From Niastella sp. OAS944 (GTDB lineage Bacteria > Bacteroidota > Bacteroidia > Chitinophagales > Chitinophagaceae): a DNA stretch of 64,000 nt. Within the stretch, counting starts at the first letter, position 1. Every line of letters starts with the position of its first letter. A program made the position numbers and the translations under genes. Shown here piece by piece: positions 1 through 8,015 of the stretch. The stretch covers positions 372,001 through 436,000 of the forward strand of contig JANUBW010000002.1 in assembly GCA_024809215.1 (NCBI GenBank), written 5' to 3'. The notes beneath the pieces are model-generated. The model was given only the letters and a program-made list of their open reading frames with translations. It ran no database searches and was not told the origin of the DNA.

Positions 1-68
1 TTAGCAAAGCTTTCGGAAATAAGATCGTTAAATTAGCAAAGTCCCGGAATAATCATACCAGAATAAGA

Positions 69-716
69 ATGAAAAGAATTAAAGCTGTAATCTTTGACCT
101 TGATGGAACTTTAGCCGATACGTTGCCGCTTTGCATACAGGCATTTCGCCAATCGGTGGAACCGCTTATAAACCGGTCAGTTTCCGACGCAGAAATTATT
201 GCCACCTTTGGCCCTTCGGAAGAAGGTACCATTATGGCGCTTGCTCCCGATCATTATGATAAAGGCGTTGCCGATTACCTGCATTTTTATGAAAATTTAC
301 ATGGTATGTGCCCGGTGCCATTTGAGGGTATGAAAGAACTGCTGCAAGCTTTACAGGAGAAAGGCATTCGAATTGCCATGGTAACGGGCAAGGGCAAACA
401 CAGTACATTTATTTCGTTAAAACACTTTGAGCTTACCCATTATTTTGAGGCTATTGAAACCGGTTCGCCCAAAGGAGCCAGAAAAGCCGAAGGCATACAA
501 CTTATTTTAGACGGGCTAACAGGTATAAACAAAGAGGAAGTAATTTATGTAGGTGATGCGCCCAGCGATATTATAGCCAGCAGAAAGGCAGGAATACCTG
601 TTATTGCTGCTGCCTGGGCCGGCACTGCCGAACCTGAAAAGTTGCAGCGGCTAAATCCGGATAAGTTGTTTTATTCCATCAACGGGTTTTCGGGTTGGTT
701 GTTAACCAGTATATAA
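69..716 (+). CDS. HAD-superfamily hydrolase, phosphoglycolate phosphatase-like
   Basis: This 215-residue protein is a HAD-family phosphatase of the Gph/PGP type. The N-terminal motif I (FDLDGTLADT, residues 9-18) holds the nucleophile Asp10 and the general acid Asp12. Motif II is the MVTGKG segment near residue 105. Motif III/IV is YVGDAPSDI near residue 160, with the Mg-binding acidic residues. The insert between motif I and II is the alpha-helical C1 cap usual for small phosphomonoester substrates. The length is normal for the family. The exact substrate cannot be read from the sequence; 2-phosphoglycolate or another small sugar phosphate is possible. It is a cytoplasmic single gene, convergent with the sialidase-like gene downstream. 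Confidence 0.85.
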   Translation: MKRIKAVIFDLDGTLADTLPLCIQAFRQSVEPLINRSVSDAEIIATFGPSEEGTIMALAPDHYDKGVADYLHFYENLHGMCPVPFEGMKELLQALQEKGIRIAMVTGKGKHSTFISLKHFELTHYFEAIETGSPKGARKAEGIQLILDGLTGINKEEVIYVGDAPSDIIASRKAGIPVIAAAWAGTAEPEKLQRLNPDKLFYSINGFSGWLLTSI

Positions 717-851
717 ACGTTGTTTGTTGTTTTCCCGGCGTTGCAGGCTTGCTGCGACGCATTGCAGCGTTGTTAGGAAGTGTGAGCGCAACGTCGGTTA
801 ACGGCGCGGCAAGAAGTTGTATCAACGCGTTTCCGACCACGCCCCGTCACT

Positions 852-977
852 GCGACGTGACGTAACAGCGCGGGAGCTTATTATTGCAAGCCTGCGACGT
901 CACCAAACGGCGCGGGATGAGGTCGTAACAGCACTGCGATCTCAGCAAACGCGTCTACAAAACGTCATAGCATCACA
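852..977 (+). repeat. three 42-base tandem repeats (14-residue period if translated)
   Basis: Three consecutive 42-base units begin at 852, 894 and 936, each opening with CTGCGA around the junction. The reading frame 817-1005 runs through them and would give a 14-residue period of the form LRRxxTARxxxxxA, but its only start is a TTG and there is no recognisable upstream signal. The rest of 717-1039 is GC-rich with similar scattered CAACG/CGACG words. I read this as a degenerate intergenic satellite between two convergent genes, not as a confident gene. Confidence 0.6.
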
Positions 978-1039
978 GCAACGCATCGCCGCGTGCCAAC
1001 AATGATCAGGATCATTACTGCAAAGTGAAGAATATAGCC

Positions 1040-2239
1040 TTACTTAATATCAACCAACTGATAAGAAACAAATGGCTTATCACCACTCTTAGCGGTGTAA
1101 GCAACAATAGATGTATGCTCATTTAATGGCGACAATACCGGGTAGCTTGCCAATGTATTATCATCGGTAAGGTATGTTCTCAACTCACTTCTCCCCTCTT
1201 TATTTCTTACCTGGATACCGATCTTTTTACCAGGTTTATTACCGATCGTCATAGATTCATCCCAAACAATTACCACATTGCCATTAGTAAGCGACGTAAG
1301 CTGTGGGTGCGAACCAGCTGCGCTTACACTATCCTGCATTATAAACGTGGCGCCATTATCGGTTGATCTGGTATAAAAACAACCATGCTTTTTTCCACCG
1401 GTAAACCAGGCGAAGTGAAGGCCATCGGCATTCTCCGTCAAGGCCGGGCCGGTATGCGGACAACCACTAATAACCCAGTTATCATTACTAATTCTTTCGG
1501 GAGCGCTAAACGACTGTCCTTTGTTGGTAGATACAATATGCACCATATCGCGAATACTGTCCTGAATGATGCCACGGTACAACACATGCACATTTTCTTT
1601 TTTGTCAACAAAAAGATCGGTACGGCAGCACTGGCAACAAGGCTGGCTTATTAAGCGCGCGTTCTCAAAACCATTTTTACCATTGGTAGTTGCAAAATAT
1701 AACCCCGACCCTTCCTTTGTTACCGTTTTTCTATTATCGAGCCAGATGATGCCTGCTTCACCGTTGGGCAATAAGGCAATATCATAATAACGCTGATCAT
1801 AACTCGCCGTATCGGTCACCAGCGTTTTTGGGGCCGTCCAGCTTTTACCTTCATCAAAAGACTGCACATAAAATATCAGTCCGGAGTATTTATTCTTAGG
1901 ATTTGGATTAGCGGCGCCCCATAAGGCAATGATCTCATGCGATGGCTTAAAGATGATCTTGGGAAGATTCTCCCCATGAGGTTGAATATTACCGCTACCC
2001 GGAATTACAACAGGCGCACCAAATGATCTTCCATCTTTACTAATGGCATAACAAAATGCAGACGTACTATCATTGATCATACGCACCCAACTGATAGCCG
2101 TATTGCCATTTTCATCTTTGGTAAGGTATGGGCATTGACCAGGCATATTATCAATTTGCACTGCCGGCCCGGCTTTAATAACCGGTTGGGTACAGCCAAT
2201 ACAATGTATGACGAGAACCAAAACGATAAAATATTTCAT
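1040..2239 (-). CDS. sialidase/BNR-repeat-like lipoprotein
   Basis: A 399-residue protein with an N-terminal lipoprotein signal: a hydrophobic stretch followed by a cysteine at residue 16 (IHCIGC). Three Asp-box-like motifs of the SxDxGxxW type are visible (SFDEGKSWTAP, STNKGQSFSAP, STDNGATF), which mark beta-propeller blades of the sialidase/BNR superfamily. A Cys-rich segment (CCQCC) lies mid-protein. It is probably anchored at the cell surface or in the periplasm. The catalytic arginine triad of true sialidases was not established, so it may bind or cleave another glycan. It is convergent with the phosphatase gene and shows no operon partner. Confidence 0.7.
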   Translation of the reverse strand: MKYFIVLVLVIHCIGCTQPVIKAGPAVQIDNMPGQCPYLTKDENGNTAISWVRMINDSTSAFCYAISKDGRSFGAPVVIPGSGNIQPHGENLPKIIFKPSHEIIALWGAANPNPKNKYSGLIFYVQSFDEGKSWTAPKTLVTDTASYDQRYYDIALLPNGEAGIIWLDNRKTVTKEGSGLYFATTNGKNGFENARLISQPCCQCCRTDLFVDKKENVHVLYRGIIQDSIRDMVHIVSTNKGQSFSAPERISNDNWVISGCPHTGPALTENADGLHFAWFTGGKKHGCFYTRSTDNGATFIMQDSVSAAGSHPQLTSLTNGNVVIVWDESMTIGNKPGKKIGIQVRNKEGRSELRTYLTDDNTLASYPVLSPLNEHTSIVAYTAKSGDKPFVSYQLVDIK

Positions 2240-2347
2240 TATGTATGCTTAAGCGAAGGTAAAATTACAGGATTGTATAAAAGAAAGATTGACTTTGGTT
2301 AGGTGTGGAGATGATTAGTATATTCATGGTTAGAAAAAGCATTTTTG

Positions 2348-3112
2348 ATGCCGAGTTTGTACATAATAGCCGGTTGCAATGGCGCAGGCAAAACAACAGC
2401 CAGTTTTACGATCCTTCCTGAAATTTTAAAATGTAAGGAGTTTGTAAATGCAGATAGTATTGCAGCGGGGCTTTCTCCGTTTAATGTGGAAAGTGTGGCC
2501 TTTGAAGCCGGGCGTATAATGCTGCAAAGAATTCAACGGCTAGTGGAGGATAAAGAAGATTTTGCTTTTGAAACAACCTTAAGCACCCGAAGCTATGTAT
2601 CATTCATAAAGAAAGCCAGAATAAATGGATATAAAATTACATTGCTTTCCTTTTGGTTGAGGTCGCCTGATTTTGCCAAACAACGTGTGGCTAAAAGAGT
2701 GAGCCAGGGCGGACATCATATTCCTGATGAGGTTGTAGAACGCCGGTATTACAGAGGAATAGCAAATTTGCTGAACTTATATATACCTATCGTTGACAAG
2801 TGGACCGTATTTGATAATATGAATGTAGGGCCCACCATTATTGCAAAGGGGGCTATGACTGATGATAACATGATTTTAAATTCCGAAGTTTGGAATGCAT
2901 TTTTAAATCAACGAAATGTTATGGAAGATAAAACAGTTTACCTTGATGAATTTTCCGAAAAGCTTTTATATGGTTTGAAAAAAGCGATGAGAAAGCTTGT
3001 TGAAACCAGTGCAAACAATGATGAAGAGCTGGTGATAGAGGATAAAGACGGGCAGGTAAGATCGGTTCCCGCCAAAGATCTGCTTCATGAGGTTCAAAAT
3101 TATCCAAAGTGA
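2348..3112 (+). CDS. zeta-toxin-like P-loop kinase/ATPase
   Basis: A 254-residue P-loop protein. The Walker A motif GCNGAGKTT lies about ten residues from the start, preceded by a short beta strand (LYIIA). FVNADSIAAGLSP follows about 25 residues later, as in zeta-toxin-like and COG4185 kinases, and FAFETTLSTRSY resembles their conserved FETT segment. The ATG at 2348 is preferred over the TTG directly before it. Zeta toxins phosphorylate UDP-N-acetylglucosamine, but the solitary COG4185-type proteins have no proven substrate. No epsilon-like antitoxin lies beside it. The C-terminal 60 residues are charged and helical. The gene is just outside the integrative element. Confidence 0.75.
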   Translation: MPSLYIIAGCNGAGKTTASFTILPEILKCKEFVNADSIAAGLSPFNVESVAFEAGRIMLQRIQRLVEDKEDFAFETTLSTRSYVSFIKKARINGYKITLLSFWLRSPDFAKQRVAKRVSQGGHHIPDEVVERRYYRGIANLLNLYIPIVDKWTVFDNMNVGPTIIAKGAMTDDNMILNSEVWNAFLNQRNVMEDKTVYLDEFSEKLLYGLKKAMRKLVETSANNDEELVIEDKDGQVRSVPAKDLLHEVQNYPK

Positions 3113-3174
3113 AGCTGCAACCGCCTGGTTAGAAACCCATAGCGCGCATTTTTTTTAAAATATTATTACTTTTT

Positions 3175-3205
3175 TTTGGTCAATTGACATTTACGGTTAT
3201 CTTTG
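3175..3205 (+). promoter_or_regulatory. Bacteroidota-type promoter of the tRNA-Leu gene
   Basis: TATCTTTG at 3198-3205 matches the Bacteroidota -7 consensus TAnnTTTG exactly. TTTG at 3175-3178 sits 19 bases upstream, as expected for the -33 box. The mature tRNA starts about 90 bases downstream. Confidence 0.7.
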
Positions 3206-3295
3206 CAACCCGAATTCAAAAACAAGCCACTGAAAATGAGGCGAAAAGGTTCGGAAATCAATAAGTTCTTTCTATTTTTATAATAGATTTGAAAT

Positions 3296-3382
3296 GCCCA
3301 GGTGGCGAAATTGGTAGACGCACTGTGTTCAGGTCGCAGCGCTCGCAAGGGTGTGCTGGTTCGAATCCAGTCCTGGGCACCA
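3296..3382 (+). tRNA. tRNA-Leu (anticodon CAG)
   Basis: The acceptor stem GCCCAGG (3296-3302) pairs with CCTGGGC (3372-3378), followed by discriminator A and an encoded CCA. The anticodon stem CTGTG/CGCAG holds the loop TTCAGGT, giving anticodon CAG. A long variable arm is present (class II, typical of Leu), and the T arm contains GGTTCGAATCC. The 3' 20 bases are the core of the attachment site of the adjoining element, so the tRNA is kept intact by the insertion. Confidence 0.97.
3363..3382 (+). repeat. attachment-site direct repeat, left copy (in tRNA-Leu 3' end)
   Basis: The 20 bases GAATCCAGTCCTGGGCACCA close the tRNA gene and recur without mismatch at 44413-44432. The flanking bases differ between the two copies. 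This is the usual pattern when a tyrosine recombinase inserts an element into a tRNA 3' end. Confidence 0.93.
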
Positions 3383-3385
3383 TTT

Positions 3386-3419
3386 AGCCCTGTAAGTCAT
3401 TGATTTACAGGGCTTTTTT
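3386..3419 (+). terminator. terminator after tRNA-Leu (element-borne)
   Basis: AGCCCTGTAA (3386-3395) pairs with TTTACAGGGCT (3404-3414), followed by TTTTTT. It lies inside the element and ends the tRNA transcript before the integrase control region. Confidence 0.85.
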
Positions 3420-3471
3420 ATTTCCTGTATGTCAAATATGTGTCGTTTTTCACGCTTTCTACCACTATTTC

Positions 3472-3780
3472 TGACACATAATTGACACACTCAATGACAC
3501 GCACAACCGCAGGAACACGACCGGCACACCATTTCGGTCAGGCACAACGAAAACTGCAAAACACGCCAAAAGCGACCTTCAGGCACACGCTTCCTCCACC
3601 TTTTTTGACACACGGTTTGACACACACTTTTGACAGTAGTCAATCCGCTGAAATGTCAGTACTGACAATAGTTACAGCGAGTTTTAAAGAAAATTTTTTC
3701 GTTCATTTTTCATCACATTTTACCGCTACTCATTACCGTGTGTCAAATCAGGCACAGCTTCTGACACACGCGGGGTATTC
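3472..3780. repeat. cluster of TTGACACAC arm-type recombinase motifs (left end)
   Basis: The gene-free stretch 3420-3828 is studded with variants of TGACACAC: 3472-3479, 3482-3490, 3495-3502, 3605-3615, 3617-3625, an inverted copy at 3738-3746, and 3772-3780. The 11-mer TTGACACACGG at 3605-3615 recurs exactly near the right end (44370-44380). Repeated short motifs flanking an att core are typical arm-type sites for tyrosine recombinases or sites for an excisionase. The open frame 3482-3832 here is only a by-product of these repeats. Confidence 0.75.
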
Positions 3781-3828
3781 GGCATATTCATTGAACCACG
3801 ATTCTATCACCTTTAAAATCGCAATCCT

Positions 3829-4938
3829 ATGAATATCCTTGAAAGACCAAACAAAAAGGGCGATAAAATCTATTTCCTGTATGACTATGGTCGTGGCCCA
3901 GGTCAACGACCATCTACCGGTATTTTCATTTATACCAATCCAAAAGATCAGATTCAAAAGAATCATAACAAAGAGGCTTTAAAACTGCTGGAGGTTAAAA
4001 AAAGCCAGGCAACAATTGACCAGCAGGCGATTGGCAGTGCGTTTATTCCTGCTCATAAGTTCAAAGCTAACTTCCTGGAGTATTATGAGGAATATGTAAA
4101 GCTGAACGCTCGTAAAGGGAACCGGCATTTGGCTAATAGCCTGGCGCAGTTTAAGCTATTTATAAAACGTGATTTCATTGCGCCCATTGACATTACCGAA
4201 AACTTCTGTAAGCGATTTCGGCAGTTCCTATTAGACAAGTATACAGGGGAAACACCCGGTAATTATTATTCCCGGTTCAAATGGGCAGTGAGCGCAGCGG
4301 AAAGCGATGGGTATTTTCAGAAGAACCCTACCGAAAAGGTAAATTCAAAATCAAACCCCAGCAGTAAATTAAAGGAGAACCTGGAGGTGGATGAATATCT
4401 GAAACTGCTCACTACTCCCTGCTTAAATGAAGAAGTAAAGGCGGCTTTCCTTTTTTGCTGTTATACCGGTCTGCGTTGGGTAGATGTAAAACAGCTGGGA
4501 TGGAAAGATATTAGGGGTAATGTTCTTACTACCCGGATCATCCAGGCGAAAACCGGCCAGCCGGTAACGTTGACGCTGCATCCAATTGCAAAAGCCACCA
4601 TTGAAAAACAAAAAGCAAAGCTGGAAGCGGTCAAGATCCAGAACCCGGAAGTGTTTTCACTACCAACTGCAGACGGCGCTAATAAGATACTGGATGCTTG
4701 GGTAAAATCAGCCGGCATTGACAAGTACATTACCTGGTCATGCGCACGGTTGAGCTTTTCGATACTGTTGCAGGATAAAAATGTAGATGATGCGACCGTG
4801 GCTTACCTTATGGGGCATACTACCACAGATCAGGTGAGGAAAACGTATAAAAGGCATCGCCCGAAGGATCAGACGGAAACCATTAGTCAGCTACCATCGC
4901 CGGAGCAGGCGCCGTATTTCTTAAACATAGGCAAATAA
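3829..4938 (+). CDS. tyrosine recombinase/integrase of the element
   Basis: A 369-residue phage-type integrase. The N-terminal arm-binding/SAM-like region is roughly residues 1-180 and the catalytic domain residues 185-350. Box I contains CYTGLRWVD with the first catalytic Arg. Box II reads TWSCARLSFS, so the Arg is present but the usual His of HxxR is Ser, a known kind of deviation among Bacteroidota recombinases. LMGHTTT supplies the His, and RKTYKRH the nucleophilic Tyr. The ATG at 3829 directly follows the arm-motif region. The gene lies 450 bp inside the tRNA att site and reads away from it. It most likely catalyses integration and excision at the tRNA-Leu 20-bp core. Confidence 0.95.
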   Translation: MNILERPNKKGDKIYFLYDYGRGPGQRPSTGIFIYTNPKDQIQKNHNKEALKLLEVKKSQATIDQQAIGSAFIPAHKFKANFLEYYEEYVKLNARKGNRHLANSLAQFKLFIKRDFIAPIDITENFCKRFRQFLLDKYTGETPGNYYSRFKWAVSAAESDGYFQKNPTEKVNSKSNPSSKLKENLEVDEYLKLLTTPCLNEEVKAAFLFCCYTGLRWVDVKQLGWKDIRGNVLTTRIIQAKTGQPVTLTLHPIAKATIEKQKAKLEAVKIQNPEVFSLPTADGANKILDAWVKSAGIDKYITWSCARLSFSILLQDKNVDDATVAYLMGHTTTDQVRKTYKRHRPKDQTETISQLPSPEQAPYFLNIGK

Positions 4939-4941
4939 GCA

Positions 4942-4974
4942 AAAGGGCTGTCTTCTAAATCAAGACAGCCCTTT
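4942..4974. terminator. bidirectional terminator between integrase and the next gene
   Basis: AAAGGGCTGTCTT (4942-4954) and AAGACAGCCCTTT (4962-4974) form a perfect 13-bp stem with a 7-base loop. It lies between convergent genes and can end both. Confidence 0.85.
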
Positions 4975-4999
4975 CCAATAAAAATTCACTTTGTCTATT

Positions 5000-5644
5000 T
5001 TAGTTGTCTGTAAACCGAGCTGTAACTTTCGGCCACTTTTGTTCTAACATCATATATGGTAGTTTCCATTTTTCACTTTCAAGTTCTCCGTTCTCTAATT
5101 CTAAACTTGTTGTCACACCAATACGAGATGCGTGTAGTCTGTATGAGTTAAAGAAATTCCTTTCACTTGCTGTCAGTGCAAAGCCGGTTTTCTTGTGTGC
5201 CATTTTCATTTGCCAAGTGTCTATGATAAAGAGAATAAACGAAGCAGTGTATCTTCCGATGAAGTAGAATACTACTCCTTTCCAGCCTATTGTTAGCAAA
5301 CCTGATATTATTATTCCTATAGTGAAAATTCCGAAACCGTGTAGATAGCTTAGTCCCGTAATAAACCGAACCATAAACGGAATTACGTAAAGTCCAAAAG
5401 TCGTAATCAACCCACCAATTACGGCACCAACGCCCACATAAATTGCGATGTCTGTCGGGGAGTAGTTATTAAGGAAAAGATATAGTCCAGTTATAAATGC
5501 AAAAGTACTAGGAATTAATTCAATTCCTTCAACCGTTTTTAATACTTGGAACGCTGTAAATGTCGGTTGTAGCCTGGCGATATATGTAAAAGCTAAGTCA
5601 GTAGCTAATCTTATTTTTAGTCCTCGTGGTGTAAATATTGCCAT
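5000..5644 (-). CDS. multi-pass membrane protein of unknown function
   Basis: I do not recognise this 214-residue protein. Four to five hydrophobic segments fall in residues 40-140 (around ELIPSTFAFITGLYLFL, VGVGAVIGGLITTFGLYVI, FGIFTIGIIISGLLTIG and GVVFYFIGRY), followed by a soluble, charged C-terminal 75 residues. It ends beside the integrase terminator. Upstream lies a short stretch with GTTAAAC and CCCTAAC words resembling integron-type core sites, so it may be the last unit of a cassette-like series. It could be a membrane effector, but nothing in the sequence proves that. Confidence 0.55.
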   Translation of the reverse strand: MAIFTPRGLKIRLATDLAFTYIARLQPTFTAFQVLKTVEGIELIPSTFAFITGLYLFLNNYSPTDIAIYVGVGAVIGGLITTFGLYVIPFMVRFITGLSYLHGFGIFTIGIIISGLLTIGWKGVVFYFIGRYTASFILFIIDTWQMKMAHKKTGFALTASERNFFNSYRLHASRIGVTTSLELENGELESEKWKLPYMMLEQKWPKVTARFTDN

Positions 5645-5696
5645 TGTTGTTTCTGTTTAACGTTGTCTGTTAGGGTTGCTGGTAACGAGCAGGTCT

Positions 5697-6728
5697 TTAT
5701 GCTCCATTTTCCTTTGCTTTACGTAAGGCTTCTAAAATTTCTGAAACATTGTCAGGATATTTCCCTTCAAAGTATTCAATTAATAAAGGGTTTCCTGTTA
5801 GAAAATGACTTGAGAATTTAATCCAATTTTCAACACTAACAGTTCCGTTCATTTTAAATAATTTTTCCGAAGCAGTTTTTATTTTGAGACTATTTTTAGC
5901 ATTGTAATTGAAGTCAGAATCTCTTCTGTCATAATATTCTTCTTGTGTATAAAGATGAATTGCTCCATCGAAATGTCGAAATGTATTTTTTGTTGTATCG
6001 AACTCAGCATGAATATACCTTACTGGGAAATATTCTTTTCCATCCTTGGTTAATTTTTCTTTGTCTGTTTTGAATTCTTCTGCCTGAAAGGATTTAATGC
6101 CATTTTTTGTCTCCCATTTTATATCTAAGGAATAAGCATCGGCGAAAAGAAATGAATTGGTAAAGTCATCTAAGTCTGGGGGCGGCTTTAGTTTGCTTAC
6201 ACCATCTGATATTTTACTTATGTCATTTGTAAATTGAGCACCATACCATGTATCAAATTCCATGTAGGCAGAATTGTCAACATTTATACGAACCCTATTG
6301 TAATCAAGTGAAATATAAGAGTCAATATTAGGGTCGTTAAAGCTCCAAAATAATTCTATGAATCTTGGTGCAAAGTTGCTGTTTTCATGAAATCCCCGCC
6401 TAAAATAAGGATGAGCCATTAACATGTATTTGTCACTATACAAAAAGCCTTTAGCAAAAGGCTGTCTCTGAAATTTGTTATTTAATAGAGCAAAGTCAAC
6501 TAATCCCTCTTTGTCTTTTGAAAAATCAGTACATAAATGCTCAACAAGATTTGGATAGCAAGCAACAATTCCTATAGTCTGAACGTATTTAAAATTTTGG
6601 TCTGTTAAAACAATTCCTTTTTTTTCACATTGCTGCTTAAATGAATTAATCAAGTCGACACTTTGCGTCAATTTTTTAACTTCTTCTTCTTTCAAATGTT
6701 TGAAATGTTCTTTTTGCCTCTCTTTCAA
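5697..6728 (-). CDS. hypothetical protein, 343 aa
   Basis: No family was recognised. The protein is soluble and mixed alpha/beta: a charged helical N-terminus (residues 1-35), a Tyr/Phe-rich middle (WSFNDPNIDSYISLDYNR near 128-145), and a short helical C-terminus. No transmembrane segment or signal peptide is visible. It is a single gene that starts downstream of the long attC-like inverted repeat at 6781-6980 and ends before another short core-like motif, which is consistent with a one-gene cassette. Base composition is AT-rich like its neighbours. Confidence 0.55.
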   Translation of the reverse strand: MKERQKEHFKHLKEEEVKKLTQSVDLINSFKQQCEKKGIVLTDQNFKYVQTIGIVACYPNLVEHLCTDFSKDKEGLVDFALLNNKFQRQPFAKGFLYSDKYMLMAHPYFRRGFHENSNFAPRFIELFWSFNDPNIDSYISLDYNRVRINVDNSAYMEFDTWYGAQFTNDISKISDGVSKLKPPPDLDDFTNSFLFADAYSLDIKWETKNGIKSFQAEEFKTDKEKLTKDGKEYFPVRYIHAEFDTTKNTFRHFDGAIHLYTQEEYYDRRDSDFNYNAKNSLKIKTASEKLFKMNGTVSVENWIKFSSHFLTGNPLLIEYFEGKYPDNVSEILEALRKAKENGA

Positions 6729-6780
6729 TGGATTTATTTATTAGATAATTATCGAAGAATGTAATGTCCACAAGCATACC

Positions 6781-6980
6781 GCACAACGTTCGAGGCTTGC
6801 CGCAGGGCTGATATTTTATAACTGTCTGCCCGGCAACTGAAGCCGATTAAAATTACTGATGTTGAAGTTAACAACTAAAAGACGAATAGTATTCGGTCAA
6901 GCCCGATATTAGCTGATAGAAGTACAACTGCCGATTGTTATTCCGTCCGCCAGCCTTGCGGCAAACCTTAGTTGTTAGGC
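6781..6980 (-). repeat. attC-like imperfect inverted repeat (cassette border)
   Basis: Read on the minus strand, the stretch opens with GCCTAAC (6980-6974) and closes with GTTGTGC (6787-6781). Inside these are inverted arms of 14 bases at 6954-6967 and 6794-6807 that match at 12 positions (core TTGCCGCA). The layout, with RYYYAAC and near-GTTRRRY boxes around nested inverted arms at a gene's 3' end, resembles integron attC sites. The right box departs from GTTRRRY at one base. No integron integrase gene is in the window. Confidence 0.45.
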
Positions 6981-6987
6981 ACAGTTC

Positions 6988-7365
6988 TTATTTCTCAATT
7001 ACTATGAAGCCGGATTTGTCTGAATGGTCGACGGCGATATTTTTACCAAAGGATTTCGCATATCTTAATGCCATGTAACAGTCTTTCAAATTAACTCCAA
7101 TACCAATCGAAAAAGTAAGGCTAGGTTGAACATTTCGAACAAATTGAAGCAACTCACATATTTCCAATTCTTGTCCTTTCGCTATTATTCCGTCAGCTCC
7201 TGCAAATATTATTTGTTGTTTTTTGTTCCCCAAATAGGAAGAAATTTGAGATACGGCGTTTATTACTTCTAAATTAGTTATACTAAGTTTCTCTTCATCG
7301 TTATTCAAAAAACTTTGTTCAATCTTTAATCCAATGTTATCCCCGTCTATGTATATGTATTTCAT
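6988..7365 (-). CDS. mCpol-type nucleotide cyclase (Panoptes OptS-like)
   Basis: A 125-residue protein that looks like a stand-alone minimal CRISPR polymerase (mCpol), the miniature relative of the Cas10 palm domain. YIYIDGDNIG (residues 3-12) gives the metal-binding Asp7/Asp9. FAGADG (54-59) lies where the family has GGDD, keeping only the first Asp (Asp58). SIGIGVN and the following helix near 85-105 complete the fold. In Panoptes, OptS continuously makes a cyclic nucleotide that keeps a membrane effector silent, and phage sponges that remove it trigger the effector. The start ATG overlaps the stop of the effector gene (ATGA), so the two are translationally coupled. The GADG variant could affect activity. 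Confidence 0.8.
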   Translation of the reverse strand: MKYIYIDGDNIGLKIEQSFLNNDEEKLSITNLEVINAVSQISSYLGNKKQQIIFAGADGIIAKGQELEICELLQFVRNVQPSLTFSIGIGVNLKDCYMALRYAKSFGKNIAVDHSDKSGFIVIEK

Positions 7366-7978
7366 TTTACAAATTTCTTAGCTTCTAAAAATGATTTGGC
7401 ATGCTTACTTGTTACTTTTTTTAAATTTAAATTTCCTTTAGAGTTATGGTTGGTCCAAAAGTCTCCAAAAAATTCTTTTTGGTTAACATTGAAATGTAAC
7501 ATCAACTCAGATGTCCCTTTTCTTATTGTGTCATCAGCGGGATTGAACTGACTTTGAGAGTACAAATAAATCAATTGATTTGAATCGCTTTTTGAATCAT
7601 GTGTAAAAGCCTCTCCAAAGGAATAATTAATGTAGTTAATAGTCAATGATTTCACATCTATCCTTAAAAAAGATTGGCGAATCACTATGGCAATTTCGCC
7701 ACTATACTTTTGTTCAGTCGTAAAGTCGGTTGAGGAATAAGTCCCAAGCCACGTACCGTTAATATTTTCTTGATATACAATATACTTAAACAACGGCCAT
7801 TTCCAGCCAATGCTAATATAGAAATCCAAAAAAGCACAACTAAGCTAATCAAAGTTGGAATTTTTATTACTCCAGCCTTTGTAAAAATATTTATTCCAAT
7901 TAGTTGAAATACTAAAATTGCTATCACCGTAAGTATTACTGTGACTTTTAAAATTCTTTCAAGAGTGCTTTTTTTCAC
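7362..7978 (-). pseudogene. 2TM-beta effector (Panoptes OptE/Cap15-like), split by a frameshift
   Basis: Two overlapping frames encode the halves of one protein. The first, 7978-7685, has two membrane helices (VTVILTVIAILVFQLI and TLISLVVLFWISILALA). The second, ending at 7362, has the soluble beta domain that begins WKWPLFKYIVYQ and ENINGTWLGTY, the typical entry into a Cap15/2TM-beta barrel. The second frame has no ATG and a stop only six codons above its TTG. The frames meet in a T6 run (7828-7833, minus strand). Adding one T gives a 205-residue protein with a normal second helix running into the WKW segment. Possible causes are a sequencing error, an inactivating or phase-variable slip, or programmed -1 frameshifting. 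Confidence 0.8.
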
Positions 7979-8015
7979 TAGGTTTATTGTTTATTGTTGG
8001 GTAGTTTAGAATTGT

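Noticed and set aside
3482-3832. Open frame of 116 codons ahead of the integrase
   Set aside because: It is made of the TGACACAC repeats (Thr-His-rich, no domain) and overlaps the integrase start. It is best read as arm-site DNA.
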